NCBI GenBank assembly: GCA_963678855.1
Contig: OY787448.1
Location: forward strand, 744,001-808,000
DNA: 64,000 nt
Reading direction: 5' to 3'
From: F22 sp963678855
GTDB taxonomy: Bacteria; Bacteroidota; Bacteroidia; Bacteroidales; Bacteroidaceae
The notes beneath the pieces were generated by a model, which was given only the letters and a program-made list of their open reading frames with translations, had not been told where the DNA came from and did no database searches. The stretch's first letter is position 1. Each line of letters starts with the position of its first letter. Positions 34,214 to 44,278 of this stretch are shown piece after piece. Position numbers and translations under genes: made by a program.

Positions 34214-36214
34214 TTATTGTTCTGCTGGAAGATTAGCTTCTGTAGGCCAATAAGGGTTTTGGTACAATGGAGAAGTAGAAACTGTTGAACCATCTGAAGA
34301 AGTCAACAAGAACTGCTTAATCATCACAGGATGTAAATATTGAGCCATACTCCATACATATCCACCTAGTACTTCACTCTTATCATCAGATTCATAAGGA
34401 CGTACATATTCACTAAGACTAGACGATGAAATAGTAGAAACCAAATTAGATGCATCATACCAACTTTCCATTGGAGTATTCCAGATATGGATACCTTCGA
34501 TATGATATGGTGTAGTCACCATTTGATCAAGTGCTCTCCAACGGCAAAGATCCATCCAACGAAGTCCTTCGGCCATCAATTCACAACGACGTTCACGACG
34601 AATATTGTACAATGTAGCATCTACCAAATGACCCGCAGTATAAGCCCCCCAATCATTCAATGCTTCTTTTGAAACAACAGTGTTATTGATTGTTTTTTGG
34701 AAGTCTGTATCCATACCTTCATGACGGGCACGGATAGCCACCCAATAGTCACTAGCTGTTTGATCCAAAGATCCATTCAATTCATAACAAGCTTCCATAT
34801 AGTTCAACAATGCTTCCACACCACGCATGATAGGGCATGCAGTATAATTGGCTCCATTATCGCACTGTGCTTGGTCGAATGAACCACCCTTACGCAATGC
34901 ATAACCAGTTGTATAACATGATGTAGTAGCTGTTCCCAAAATATCTGGAATAGGTTCAACAGGTACTGCATGAGAACCTTGCCCTTCTACCAAGATATTT
35001 TTTTGTCCTGGTTCTTTCAAGAATACAGTCAGACGAGGGTCACGATCTTTACGTACATCTGCAATTGTTTGATCACCATTATAACCAGATCCTTGTGCAT
35101 AGATAGGTAAACCATTCTTCATCAAGAATCCGTCTACCATACCACGAGTAACCCCGACTCCATAGTCACCATGTTGAGCTGCAACAACCACACAGTGAGT
35201 AACACCCAAACTCTTGCTATACTGTCTCCACAACAAGACTTCTGGATTTGTAGACAAGTCTTCTGTACCGAACATCGCCAAATATGGATTGGCAGCATCG
35301 ATATCTTTCAAGTTTGTTTGTGTTTGTGGCACAACACCAGTATCAGTAACCATTTGATCCTTCACCAAGTCACCAACTTCTTTGGCTGCATTCATTGCTT
35401 GTTGGAAGAACCACTTGTATTCTGCTTCTATTGATCCAGCTTCGAAAGTGAAACCAGCATTATAGTCTTTATCCTTACCAGGCCATCCTGCACTTCCTGG
35501 TACAAATGGAGTAGCTGCAAAATTCTTAAGCCAAGAACCTTCATACAAAGCCACACGAGATTTTAGTAATAAAGCACCCTTGTAGTTGATACGAGTTGTT
35601 GCCATATCTTTGCCTTTCATCAAATCAATGGCTTTATCCAAATCACTAAGAATAAAACGAGCCACTTGATTGCGTGGGAAACGCTTACTAGCTTCTACCA
35701 AATCTGCTTGATTATCTGCTAGTGCATGTTCAATAATTGGGAAATCACCAAACATTTGATAGCGTTTAAAATATTCATAGGCACGCAAGAAGTACATTTC
35801 ACCAATATAATGACGTACATTAGCTTCATTTCCACTGACTTGACCACCTTCATACTTTGGTAGTACGACATCGAAAAAGTAATTGATTGAATTGATTCGT
35901 TCAAAATTCCAATCATCATTATTATTCAAAGGCACTTTCCATTTCCCTTTTACATACTTACTGTCGTAATTTCGATCTGTTTGGTTGTCCGTTTGACTAT
36001 CGTCTCCAAACAAGCCATAACTCCAGTTTCCATGTGATGGCAAAACATCAGGATAAATTTTATTTACATAAGATTCCAGTTGTCCATCATTACTGAAATA
36101 ATTTTCTGGCGTAACACTAGATTTTGGTTCTTTGTCCAAATAATCATTGCAAGACGCAAATAATGTTCCTGCCAAAGCAACCATCAACACATGTTTGATA
36201 TATTTTGTTTTCAT
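34214..36214 (-). CDS. SusD/RagB-type outer-membrane glycan-binding lipoprotein
   Basis: The 666-residue protein has a lipoprotein signal (LFASC) followed by NDYLDKEPKSSVTPENYF, the characteristic SusD start, tetratricopeptide-like helices (NVRHYIGEMYFLRAYEYFKR) and the C-terminal RRERRCELMAEGLRWMDLCR typical of RagB/SusD. It sits on the cell surface as lid of the SusC transporter and binds oligosaccharides. It is 12 bases after susC. It belongs to the larger SusD type, which is common for pectin and arabinan loci. Confidence 0.95.
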   Translation of the reverse strand: MKTKYIKHVLMVALAGTLFASCNDYLDKEPKSSVTPENYFSNDGQLESYVNKIYPDVLPSHGNWSYGLFGDDSQTDNQTDRNYDSKYVKGKWKVPLNNNDDWNFERINSINYFFDVVLPKYEGGQVSGNEANVRHYIGEMYFLRAYEYFKRYQMFGDFPIIEHALADNQADLVEASKRFPRNQVARFILSDLDKAIDLMKGKDMATTRINYKGALLLKSRVALYEGSWLKNFAATPFVPGSAGWPGKDKDYNAGFTFEAGSIEAEYKWFFQQAMNAAKEVGDLVKDQMVTDTGVVPQTQTNLKDIDAANPYLAMFGTEDLSTNPEVLLWRQYSKSLGVTHCVVVAAQHGDYGVGVTRGMVDGFLMKNGLPIYAQGSGYNGDQTIADVRKDRDPRLTVFLKEPGQKNILVEGQGSHAVPVEPIPDILGTATTSCYTTGYALRKGGSFDQAQCDNGANYTACPIMRGVEALLNYMEACYELNGSLDQTASDYWVAIRARHEGMDTDFQKTINNTVVSKEALNDWGAYTAGHLVDATLYNIRRERRCELMAEGLRWMDLCRWRALDQMVTTPYHIEGIHIWNTPMESWYDASNLVSTISSSSLSEYVRPYESDDKSEVLGGYVWSMAQYLHPVMIKQFLLTSSDGSTVSTSPLYQNPYWPTEANLPAEQ

Positions 36215-36226
36215 ATATTGTTTCTA

Positions 36227-39200
36227 TTACAAGGTTAAACTTAAACCACATGATATTGTTTTGGAAAGTGGATATACACATCCTCCCTTACCTCCATCAA
36301 TAGTTTCTGGATCAAATAGTGAAGAAAGTGAAGTACCTGTCCAAAGATTTTCCCCTGACAAATAAACACGTAGTTTAGATACACCATATTTAGAGACTAA
36401 AAGTTTAGGAAAAGTATAACCAAGCTGCAAGTTTTTCAAACGAATATAAGAAGCATCTTGCAAATAACGCGTTTGAGTATAATAGTTCTTATCAGTGTCA
36501 AAAACAGGACGTGGATAATAAGAATTTATATTAGCTGACAAGTCGTTTGAAGCTTCAGCGCGGAAATAATCTGCGTGTTGATCTAACCCTTGTGACCACC
36601 AGAAGTTACCTTTGACGCCAAAGAAATAAGAGCTACCCTGATAATAATCACGCTTCATCACACCTTGAAAAAAAGCACGGAAGTCAAATCCTTTCCAATC
36701 TGCTGATAAATCAATAGAGAAGTGATAACGAGGAGTACTATTACCGATCAATTTACGGTCACCCAAGTCATTCAAAGTTTTTGAGCCTTCATTGATTTTA
36801 CCATCACCATTCAAATCCTTATACATAATATCACCAGCCGCCCAGTCGCTACCTATAGCATCTTGTCCACCATTAGGCAAAGAAGCTAAGTGATCTTGCA
36901 TTTCTTGTTCAGACTTAGCAATACCGATTGTTTCGTATCCCCAAATTTCGTTGATATAGCGTCCTTCAATGTATGTATCGGTCGACAATGTAGGGTTATT
37001 TGGATAACGAGTAATCTTAGTACGAGAATCGGCTAACATAAATTTAGCAGCATATCCTAAACCATTTTGCAAACGATCATTCCAAGACAATTCAAATTCC
37101 CAACCTTTTGTACGCAAGTCGGTATTGTTAGTATTAGGCACAGCAGTACCCAAAGTAGCAGGCAATTCTGGTGCAGGACCAACCATATCCTTAGTATCAC
37201 GAATAAAGTAGTCATATGAACCAGTCAAACGATTATTAAATAATCCCCAGTCCAAACCAAGATTATAAGAGTGAATCTTTTCCCAAGTCAACGCTGTACT
37301 TACCAATCCAGGGAATTCTGCAGTATTTGTTTTTAGACCATTCTGCAACCAACTTCCATCAGAAGATTTTACAGACATTGTACGGTATGTTTGATACCAG
37401 TTGTTCGTATTTTGGTTACCTAGCATCCCGTAAGAAGCACGAAGTTTCAATGTATTGACAACATCAGTCATAGGTTCCCAGAATGCTTCACGAGCAATGT
37501 TCCATCCCAAAGATACAGAAGGCAACCACACCCAACGATTGTCAGAACGGAAACGAGAAGTACCATCATAACGAAGGTTAGCTTCCACCAAATAACGTCC
37601 ATCATAGTTATAGTTTACACGACCGAAGAAACCAGCAGTAGCCCATTCGTGACGTGCACCATTAACAGAAGGAGTAACAGGTTCACCAGACGAGTCCAAT
37701 CCATTAGTCAAATCCACTTCTGGAAGACCAGGAATTAGAATACCATTGCGTTGCAATCCAAACTCTGTCTGTTTCATCTTTTCAGTTTGGAAACCAGCCA
37801 TTACATGGAAGTTATGTTTTTCAGCAAAGCTCTTATCGTATTCAGAATAGATATTTAAGTTCATGAAGTTTTCCTTATAATGGTCTTCATGCACATTCGA
37901 TTCTGTATTTCCATAAGTATAAGGATTGCCATTTACGTCATGATTGTAAGTCAATTGAGTATCCCAATGACGATCAGCAGCCTGTACGTGGTAGTTCAAT
38001 TCGATGTGTGTGATCCAGTCCTTAATTGGTTCCAAGATCAAACCCAATTGATGATAATTATTATCCGTTTCTTTGCGGTCACTACCCCCAGTAGACATAC
38101 CTAATGCTGGTGATGGTGAACTATACAAATAACCATTAGGATCATACAATGGTAATGTAGGCCATCCTTGACGTCCGATATTGTCATATAAATTGTCAGT
38201 CAATTGAGAAGGACGTACATATTTTTGACGAGTCCAACGCATTGTATAGCTGATTTTTGCCCAAGATGACAGTTGAGCTCTAATTTTGGCTGTAGCATTG
38301 TAACGCTTCAAACCTTCATTACCCCACTCCATCAAACCACCTTGATCTAGATAGTTGGCAGACAAGTAGTAATTTAATTTTTCAGTTCCACCTGTAGCAC
38401 TCAAATTGTGTTCTTGTGAGAAAGTAACATCCTTATACATGATGTCATACCAGTCGTTATTGGCATTACCATACCCGTAACCATCTTTCCAATATCCATT
38501 ATCACCAGCCGGAATTTCTGTGGTAATTTTACCGTCTTGATAATCTTTGATACGTTGTAGCCACTCATCATTGAAGTGTACACCCCAACCTGGTGTATTC
38601 AAACATCCGTCATTAAAATATGTTGCGAATGTGTATGAGTCCATAGTACTAGGCATATTGATTGGCGAACTCCAACGGAAGCTATTGTTATAGTTTACAG
38701 AAGTCTTACCACTCTTACCACTCTTGGTAGTCACCATAACCACACCAAAAGGTGCACGTGAACCATAGATTGAAGAAGAAGCGGCATCTTTCAAAACAGA
38801 AATGCTTTGAATATCTTGAGGATTGATTGTATTCAAATCACCTTCCATACCATCAATCAAGATAAGTGGAGAACCAGTAGAACCAGATCCAATGGTACCT
38901 GTACCACGTACATTGATACTTGGCGTACTTTCCAAGCTACCGTTATTTTGTGTAATTTGAAGTCCAGGAACCAAGCCTTGTAAGGCTTGTGCGGCGTTGG
39001 ATACTGGACGAGATTCCAATTCTTTACCATCGGTTACCCCTACTGATCCAGTCAAATTGACCTTCTTTTGTGTACCGAAACCGACCACAACCACTTCATC
39101 CAACACTTTCGTATCTTCTCGTAATACGACTTTGATTGCTTGTCCAGGCACGACCTTTATTTCTTGGGTAGAATATCCAAGATAGGACACCACCAATATT

Positions 39201-39478
39201 GCACCTGGTTTAACGGAAAGAATAAATCCTCCTTCTAGATCGGTAATAGTACCATTGGAGGTCCCCTTTTCTACAACGCTTGCACCAATAACTGGTCCCG
39301 TTGCATCATTTACTGTACCCACGACCTGCACTTGTTGTTGCACAGCGTGTATAGTAAGATTTTGATTGCCAATAGGTGCAGCCATCAACGGGCACCCAGC
39401 AATAAAACCTGTAGAAAGCATCAAAGTCATCCACGCTTTCCTACTGCTTTTACATAAATCTGGTTTCATAGTATTCAT
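36227..39478 (-). CDS. SusC/RagA-type TonB-dependent oligosaccharide transporter
   Basis: The 1083-residue protein has an N-terminal signal, a carboxypeptidase-D-like domain (VVGTVNDATGPVIGASVVEK), the TonB box DEVVVVGFGTQKK, a plug domain (RPVSNAAQALQGLVPGLQI, DAASSSIYGSRAPFGVV) and a 22-strand barrel ending SLTL. It imports arabinan- or pectin-derived oligosaccharides across the outer membrane with SusD. It is the first gene of the locus; the leader is ~65 bases. Starts at 39478 or three codons later cannot be told apart. Confidence 0.95.
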   Translation of the reverse strand: MNTMKPDLCKSSRKAWMTLMLSTGFIAGCPLMAAPIGNQNLTIHAVQQQVQVVGTVNDATGPVIGASVVEKGTSNGTITDLEGGFILSVKPGAILVVSYLGYSTQEIKVVPGQAIKVVLREDTKVLDEVVVVGFGTQKKVNLTGSVGVTDGKELESRPVSNAAQALQGLVPGLQITQNNGSLESTPSINVRGTGTIGSGSTGSPLILIDGMEGDLNTINPQDIQSISVLKDAASSSIYGSRAPFGVVMVTTKSGKSGKTSVNYNNSFRWSSPINMPSTMDSYTFATYFNDGCLNTPGWGVHFNDEWLQRIKDYQDGKITTEIPAGDNGYWKDGYGYGNANNDWYDIMYKDVTFSQEHNLSATGGTEKLNYYLSANYLDQGGLMEWGNEGLKRYNATAKIRAQLSSWAKISYTMRWTRQKYVRPSQLTDNLYDNIGRQGWPTLPLYDPNGYLYSSPSPALGMSTGGSDRKETDNNYHQLGLILEPIKDWITHIELNYHVQAADRHWDTQLTYNHDVNGNPYTYGNTESNVHEDHYKENFMNLNIYSEYDKSFAEKHNFHVMAGFQTEKMKQTEFGLQRNGILIPGLPEVDLTNGLDSSGEPVTPSVNGARHEWATAGFFGRVNYNYDGRYLVEANLRYDGTSRFRSDNRWVWLPSVSLGWNIAREAFWEPMTDVVNTLKLRASYGMLGNQNTNNWYQTYRTMSVKSSDGSWLQNGLKTNTAEFPGLVSTALTWEKIHSYNLGLDWGLFNNRLTGSYDYFIRDTKDMVGPAPELPATLGTAVPNTNNTDLRTKGWEFELSWNDRLQNGLGYAAKFMLADSRTKITRYPNNPTLSTDTYIEGRYINEIWGYETIGIAKSEQEMQDHLASLPNGGQDAIGSDWAAGDIMYKDLNGDGKINEGSKTLNDLGDRKLIGNSTPRYHFSIDLSADWKGFDFRAFFQGVMKRDYYQGSSYFFGVKGNFWWSQGLDQHADYFRAEASNDLSANINSYYPRPVFDTDKNYYTQTRYLQDASYIRLKNLQLGYTFPKLLVSKYGVSKLRVYLSGENLWTGTSLSSLFDPETIDGGKGGCVYPLSKTISCGLSLTL

Positions 39479-39547
39479 TTAATTGTATGTGAAAGTAAAA
39501 ATAACAAATTTAAGGTCTAACAAAAAAATCTTGTTTTAATCACGACA

Positions 39548-39555
39548 CAAATATA
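39548..39555 (-). promoter_or_regulatory. -7 element of the susC promoter
   Basis: TATATTTG on the minus strand, ~70 bases before susC. No consensus -33 element, as expected for an activator-dependent promoter. Confidence 0.6.
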
Positions 39556-39580
39556 GAGAATTTCTTCAATCTCGTACTAA

Positions 39581-39615
39581 GAAAAATCTATCAGAACACA
39601 CCGAAAAATCTGTCA
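39581..39615 (-). promoter_or_regulatory. Direct repeat, probable activator site for the arabinan locus
   Basis: GAAAAATCTATCA (39581-39593) and GAAAAATCTGTCA (39603-39615) are repeats with one mismatch and exactly 22-bp spacing, two helical turns. They lie 25-60 bases upstream of the -7 element, where AraC-type or hybrid two-component regulators bind. A weaker related TTTTTCTATCG is at 39623-39633. Confidence 0.65.
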
Positions 39616-39695
39616 TAAAACGTTTTTCTATCGTATTTGATTTGATTTTCACTCATATTAAAAATACTATTTGGCATATTTTAAATAAAATCAAG

Positions 39696-41523
39696 GTGTG
39701 ATATCATGTACGCATTAACTATACGTGTGACAGGACGCATAATTTCAGAATAGACTTTGAAGTACTGATTAAATGGTAACTAGTCGTGTTTCTCTTATCG
39801 TAACTATTATAAGATGAGGGTAGGCCCCTCGTATTCGACTTATAGGAGTAAACTACAAACTATCAAGAGCTACATTGAAGTCACTCTCTTTGTAGTGAGC
39901 GTCGTGCGTAATGAGTCTGGGTTAACAGGTAAGGTATGTCTGTAGGAGTTGAACGTAAGTGAACTGTTATTTAGGCGTCGTTAAGTTTAGGAAAAGTAGT
40001 ATCAAAAGCATATTCCACACTACATATGTGACAAGCAAGGAGGAAGCCTATTTACTGTCCTTGTTATACTCAGCATAGAGACAACAGCACCTACAGATAG
40101 GCTTATAATGGAACAAGTGAAGCTGACATAAAATGCAAAGAGAAAGGCCGAACAAACTAAAGGCTGATAGGTATCGATGTTTATGTCAGTGGCGGATTAT
40201 CTCGTAGTAGTGTTGAAGTCACTGTAATGGTGGTGGAGCGAAGGGGGTAACATATTCTGTATATTTTATTTTGACAACTTTGTAACGAAGGAGGATTTTA
40301 ATGAAAGAGACAAAACCTTTAGAAATTGACAAAAGGCTTGTGTTTGATGCCTATTTGAAGGTATGTAAAAACAAAGGTGCTGCTGGTGTAGATGGCATGG
40401 AAGTGAAAGAGTACCAAGAACAATATAAAGACAACCTGTACAAGTTGTGGAATAGAATGAGTTCTGGTTGCTATTTTCCTAAAGCAGTTAAGCTCGTCGA
40501 GATTCCTAAGCCAACTGGAGGTAAACGTCCTTTAGGGATACCTACTGTTGAGGATAGAATCGCTCAAATGACTGCTGTTATGTTTATCTCTCCAGACCTA
40601 GACCCTTGTTTTCATAAGGACTCTTATGCATATCGTCCGAATAAATCAGCACATGCTGCGCTTGCCAAAACGCGTGGACGTTGTTTCAAGTATCATTGGG
40701 TACTTGACATGGATATCTCAAAATTCTTTGATACGATAAACCATGAGCTATTGATGAAAGCAGTAGAGAAACATGTCAGAGAGAAATGGGTGCTTTTATA
40801 CATCAAACGATGGTTAACAGTCCCATATCAAACACCTGATGGAAATTTGATACAACGTACTATGGGTGTACCTCAGGGCTCTGTTATAGGCCCTGTTCTT
40901 GCCAATTTATTCTTGCATTATGTATTTGACAAATGGATGGATATTTACCATCCTGAAATTCCTTTTGAACGTTATGCAGATGACACTATTTGTCACTGTC
41001 GTTCAGAGCAGGAATGTCGCAAATTGCTTGAATCTGTGAAAGCTAGATTTGCTCAATGCCTTCTCGAATTGAATGAGGATAAGACAAAGATAGTTTATAC
41101 CAAATCGAGAGGCAAGAAAAGTACTAAATGGGAAACTAGTTTTGACTTCCTAGGATATACTTTTCGAGATAGGGCTGCGTTAGATAAGGAGTCGAAAGAA
41201 ACGTTTACGGGCTTTCTTCCTGCCATAAGCAAGAGCTCTCAAAAGAGAATCTCTGTTGCGATAAAAGGGTTGTGCTTAAAGAAATTACTTCATAAGTCAA
41301 TCAGCGATATTGCAAATCTGATGGAAGATATGAGTAAAGGATGGATACAGTACTACACTAAATTCGGCAAAACTGAATTCAAGAAAAATATGTACCTTTA
41401 AATCTGACCATTACTTATTGGTTGCAAAGAAAGCATAAGCCGTTACGTGGAAAATCAATATATGCGACTTATCATGTGCTCACTTATATTGCCAAGAGAG
41501 AACCAAACCTTTTCTACTATTAG
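39696..41523 (+). mobile_element. Decayed group II intron
   Basis: The ~600 bases before the reverse-transcriptase gene look like group II intron RNA: candidate 5' ends GTGTG at 39696 or 39725, and close to the ORF the conserved GTCAGTGGCGGATTAT and GTAGTAGTGTTGAAGTCACT / GTGGTGGAGCGAAGGGGG blocks. After the ORF no 34-base domain V and no domain VI were seen up to 41853, so the 3' end is lost. Together with the frameshift in the maturase, the element should be unable to splice or move by itself. It sits upstream of susC in the opposite orientation. The left end is uncertain by tens of bases. Confidence 0.75.
40301..41523 (+). pseudogene. Group II intron reverse transcriptase/maturase, frameshifted
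   Basis: The open frame (40301-41401, 366 codons) has NKGAAGVDGMEV, KRPLGIPTVEDRIAQ, VLDMDISKFFDTINH, GVPQGSVIGPVLAN and ERYADDTI, the reverse-transcriptase active site, then LEDMSKGWIQYYTKF of the maturase X domain. It stops at KKNMYL, but the next frame continues LNLTITYWLQRKHK and ends IAKREPNLFYY at 41523, the expected family C-terminus. Loss of one T in the TTT run near 41398 explains this. No HNH endonuclease domain is present. Preceded by AAGGAGG, a true Shine-Dalgarno site that is unlike the host genes. Confidence 0.88.
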
Positions 41524-41853
41524 GTAAAAACTTATTTACCCGCAAATAATTTCTAATTGGTCTTCATCATAATACAGCGTTGCAGAGGCAATAAAATCTG
41601 AGCTTGAGTATTCTCAACACCTGCACATGTCATTTAAGTAACAGCACAAATAATCACAGGATTACCGTATTAGAAAGCATCATGCGGTCAGGGGTTGCAC
41701 TATCTGTAATTTTGTTTTTTACTTGACAGGACTACAAGTGATGCAGCCCATTTAAAATACCGTTATAAATCTGTTTAGTTAATCAGTTATAGAGTTATAT
41801 TTTAAATCAAAATGGTGTGTGTTCATAAAGTCTGGAGTAATAGTAGGTAGTGC
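41524..41853 (-). other. 330-bp gap with a possible coding relic
   Basis: On the minus strand 41553-41710 reads in protein-like fragments: TDSATPDRMMLSNTVI, then after a frame change VIICAVT, a stop, and MTCAGVENTQAQILLPLQRC ending with a TAG at 41553. No family recognised. The rest of the gap shows nothing. It may be the remains of the gene that the intron region once flanked. Confidence 0.3.
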
Positions 41854-42519
41854 TTATTCAGCTATAACCTTTCGGACTAGCTTAATTCTCCAGTATGGTT
41901 TTAATTTCTTTTGCTCCTCGTCAGAAAACATATTAGGAGTTGTACAAATCCAAGTGATGCTATCATGCGCTGGAGACATTTCGGCTTGCATCAAGTTCAT
42001 TGTAAACAATTTCATAAGATACTCGAAAGTATGTATACTAGCCTTATTCTCAGGAGTTATCTCGCTGCCTACAGGAGCCTTAAAGAAGTCATTAAGTACT
42101 GGCACGTCAACAAAATCGGCAGTTTTAAGTTTACTCCACTGCTGATTGTAGACAGTCACTTCACTATCGGCTTCGGGAGCTTTTACGGTGTGAATAGCTA
42201 CAAGAAGAGTATCATGTCTATACGGTAGCATCTTCAAAGCGAAGGTGCTAGATTTAGTGACTTGAATATGAAGAAAATCGGTTGTCAATGTATCCATGAC
42301 ACTTTGGCCATCAAGACGATTGGTGATTTTAGCTTCCATATTGCTAGCAATAAAGTCGATACAATCAGCACGATTGACATCACTAAACAATGGCAAGATA
42401 GAGGATGGCATCTGCACAAAAAAGTCGCTCAACTTACGAGCAGAGACTGTGCTAGTTGTCAATAATAAGAGTAGCGCAGCCGCTACGATTTTGTATGTGT
42501 GTATTATCTTCATAATCAT
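41854..42519 (-). CDS. DUF3256-type secreted protein
   Basis: The 221-residue protein has a signal peptide (VAAALLLLLTTSTVSA) followed by KLSDFFVQMPSSILPLFSD, DCIDFIASNMEAKITNRLDG and YWRIKLVRK, which I recognise as the Bacteroidales DUF3256 family. Its role is unknown; periplasmic location is expected. It is the last gene of a minus-strand operon after DUF5715, truA and the EamA transporter (gaps about 30 bases each). The start could be the ATG at 42519 or the third codon. Confidence 0.8.
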   Translation of the reverse strand: MIMKIIHTYKIVAAALLLLLTTSTVSARKLSDFFVQMPSSILPLFSDVNRADCIDFIASNMEAKITNRLDGQSVMDTLTTDFLHIQVTKSSTFALKMLPYRHDTLLVAIHTVKAPEADSEVTVYNQQWSKLKTADFVDVPVLNDFFKAPVGSEITPENKASIHTFEYLMKLFTMNLMQAEMSPAHDSITWICTTPNMFSDEEQKKLKPYWRIKLVRKVIAE

Positions 42520-42551
42520 ATTATTTATCTTAGAGAAGAAGGATTCATTGT

Positions 42552-43475
42552 TTATCCTCCATACTGGGTACCAATATACAAAAATATCATACCTAGTAGG
42601 ATAAGGCTAAGGGCAAAAGCTTTTCTTTTTATATTCTTTTCACGTAGCAAGAAGATTCCTAGTGCAAAAGAGACAAGGACGCTGCTGCGACGTACCATAG
42701 ATACGACAGAAATCATAGCACCTTCCTCGCCCAAAGCAGTGAAATAAATAAAATCGGCTAGAATAATAAATAGGGAAATCAACGGAATAGACCAGCGCCA
42801 TTGAAATGGAGTCGTTTTCTTGCGCTGCGGATACCAAAGTACCAACAACATAATCCCCATCTCAATCAGCTGATAAGTCATGTACCAAGACAGTACAGCC
42901 AATGGTGGTATCTTATCATCAAGGCTACTCATCAAATATTTATCGTATAAAGCGCTAACAGCACCTAATAGAGCAGATACACCAAGTATCCATACCCAGC
43001 GATTGTTCTTAAAGTGTATGCCTTCGCGAGCTCCAGAAAGGCCCATCATGTAAATGGCAGCAATAGTCACAAGGACACCTACCCACTGATACACATTTAA
43101 GGTCTCACCAAATATCAATAGAGCACCCACCAATACAAGCACAGGGCGTGTCGAAGTAATAGGCCCGACGACCGTAAGTGGCAGATGCTTTAAAGCGACG
43201 TATCCACCTATCCATGCACCAAGGACAATCAAACTCTTGATAAAGATAAGTCCGTGCTGCTGCCAAGTAATGGGAGCGACGTAAAAGATGCTATCTTCGA
43301 GTACTGCTGGAGCAAAAGCTGAGACACTGATAAGCGGAATCAGAAAGGCACAACAGAAAAGGATATTGAGAAAGAGTACAGGAAGTACTGCGTTGTCTCG
43401 CAAAGAGAGTTTCTTATTGACATCATAAAAGCCAAGCATCGTAGCCGATGCGAAGGCCATAAGTAACCATACCAT
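42552..43475 (-). CDS. EamA/DMT-family membrane transporter
   Basis: The 307-residue protein has about ten hydrophobic helices in two homologous EamA halves; GPITSTRPVLVLVGALLIFG and SMVRRSSVLVSFALGIFLLR are the matching ends of each half. The N-terminus FASATMLGFYDVNKKLSLRD is typical of drug/metabolite transporters. The substrate is not predictable. It lies between truA and the DUF3256 gene in the same operon. Confidence 0.85.
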   Translation of the reverse strand: MVWLLMAFASATMLGFYDVNKKLSLRDNAVLPVLFLNILFCCAFLIPLISVSAFAPAVLEDSIFYVAPITWQQHGLIFIKSLIVLGAWIGGYVALKHLPLTVVGPITSTRPVLVLVGALLIFGETLNVYQWVGVLVTIAAIYMMGLSGAREGIHFKNNRWVWILGVSALLGAVSALYDKYLMSSLDDKIPPLAVLSWYMTYQLIEMGIMLLVLWYPQRKKTTPFQWRWSIPLISLFIILADFIYFTALGEEGAMISVVSMVRRSSVLVSFALGIFLLREKNIKRKAFALSLILLGMIFLYIGTQYGG

Positions 43476-43508
43476 ATTGAATCTTTTTATCTATCTTTTT
43501 ACCTGTAT

Positions 43509-44249
43509 CTAATAAGGGTATCCTATATCTTCCAAAAACAAAGCATGACCTGGAACAGACATACCTGCCTTGCCACGGTCTTTAGCACGTATCATATCGC
43601 AAAAGTCATCGACAGTCCATTTGCCGCGGCCTACTTCGACTAGGCTACCGACTACAGCACGCACCATATTGCGGAGGAATCTATCGGCTTGTATCATAAA
43701 GCACCATGTGGTGTCGTCGATTTGTACCCACTCAGCTGCCATGATTTTGCAGTCGTTGGTCTTGACATCTGTATGTAATTTGGAGAAGCTAGTAAAATCG
43801 GTAAATTCAAAAAGACGCTTTGCCGCTTCATTCATCTTATCATAGTCCAATTCCATAGGTAATCGCCATGCGTAATGTCTTTGGAAAGGATCTTTACGTG
43901 TCGTGACGTAGTATCTATAGGTGCGATAAGTAGCATCAAAACGGGCATGGGCTTCAGCATCGACCTCTACTACCTTGAAGATAGTGATGTCTTGAGGAAG
44001 CATGCGGTTTAACTTAAATGCGATTTGTTCGCCATCTAAAGCATCTGGAAAATCAAAGTGAGCCACCATCATACGGGCATGGACGCCAGCATCGGTACGT
44101 CCTGCACCTGTGATTAAAATGTCCTTGCGGAGAAAAGTGGTAAGGGCTTTGCTGATTTCTTCTTGCACACTGCGGCCGTTGGGTTGTATCTGCCAACCAC
44201 AGTAGTCCGTGCCGTCATAGGCTAGGTATATAAAATATCTATGGGTCAT
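43509..44249 (-). CDS. truA: tRNA pseudouridine(38-40) synthase
   Basis: The 246-residue protein matches TruA: YLAYDGTDYCGWQIQPNGRS at the start, ITGAGRTDAGVHA with the catalytic Asp, FDATYRTYRYYV and FLRNMVRAVVGSLVEVGRGK. It isomerises uridines 38-40 in the anticodon stem of many tRNAs. It follows the DUF5715 gene by 29 bases. Confidence 0.96.
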   Translation of the reverse strand: MTHRYFIYLAYDGTDYCGWQIQPNGRSVQEEISKALTTFLRKDILITGAGRTDAGVHARMMVAHFDFPDALDGEQIAFKLNRMLPQDITIFKVVEVDAEAHARFDATYRTYRYYVTTRKDPFQRHYAWRLPMELDYDKMNEAAKRLFEFTDFTSFSKLHTDVKTNDCKIMAAEWVQIDDTTWCFMIQADRFLRNMVRAVVGSLVEVGRGKWTVDDFCDMIRAKDRGKAGMSVPGHALFLEDIGYPY

Positions 44250-44278
44250 CTATAATGAGTGTATAAGTCTATGATAAA

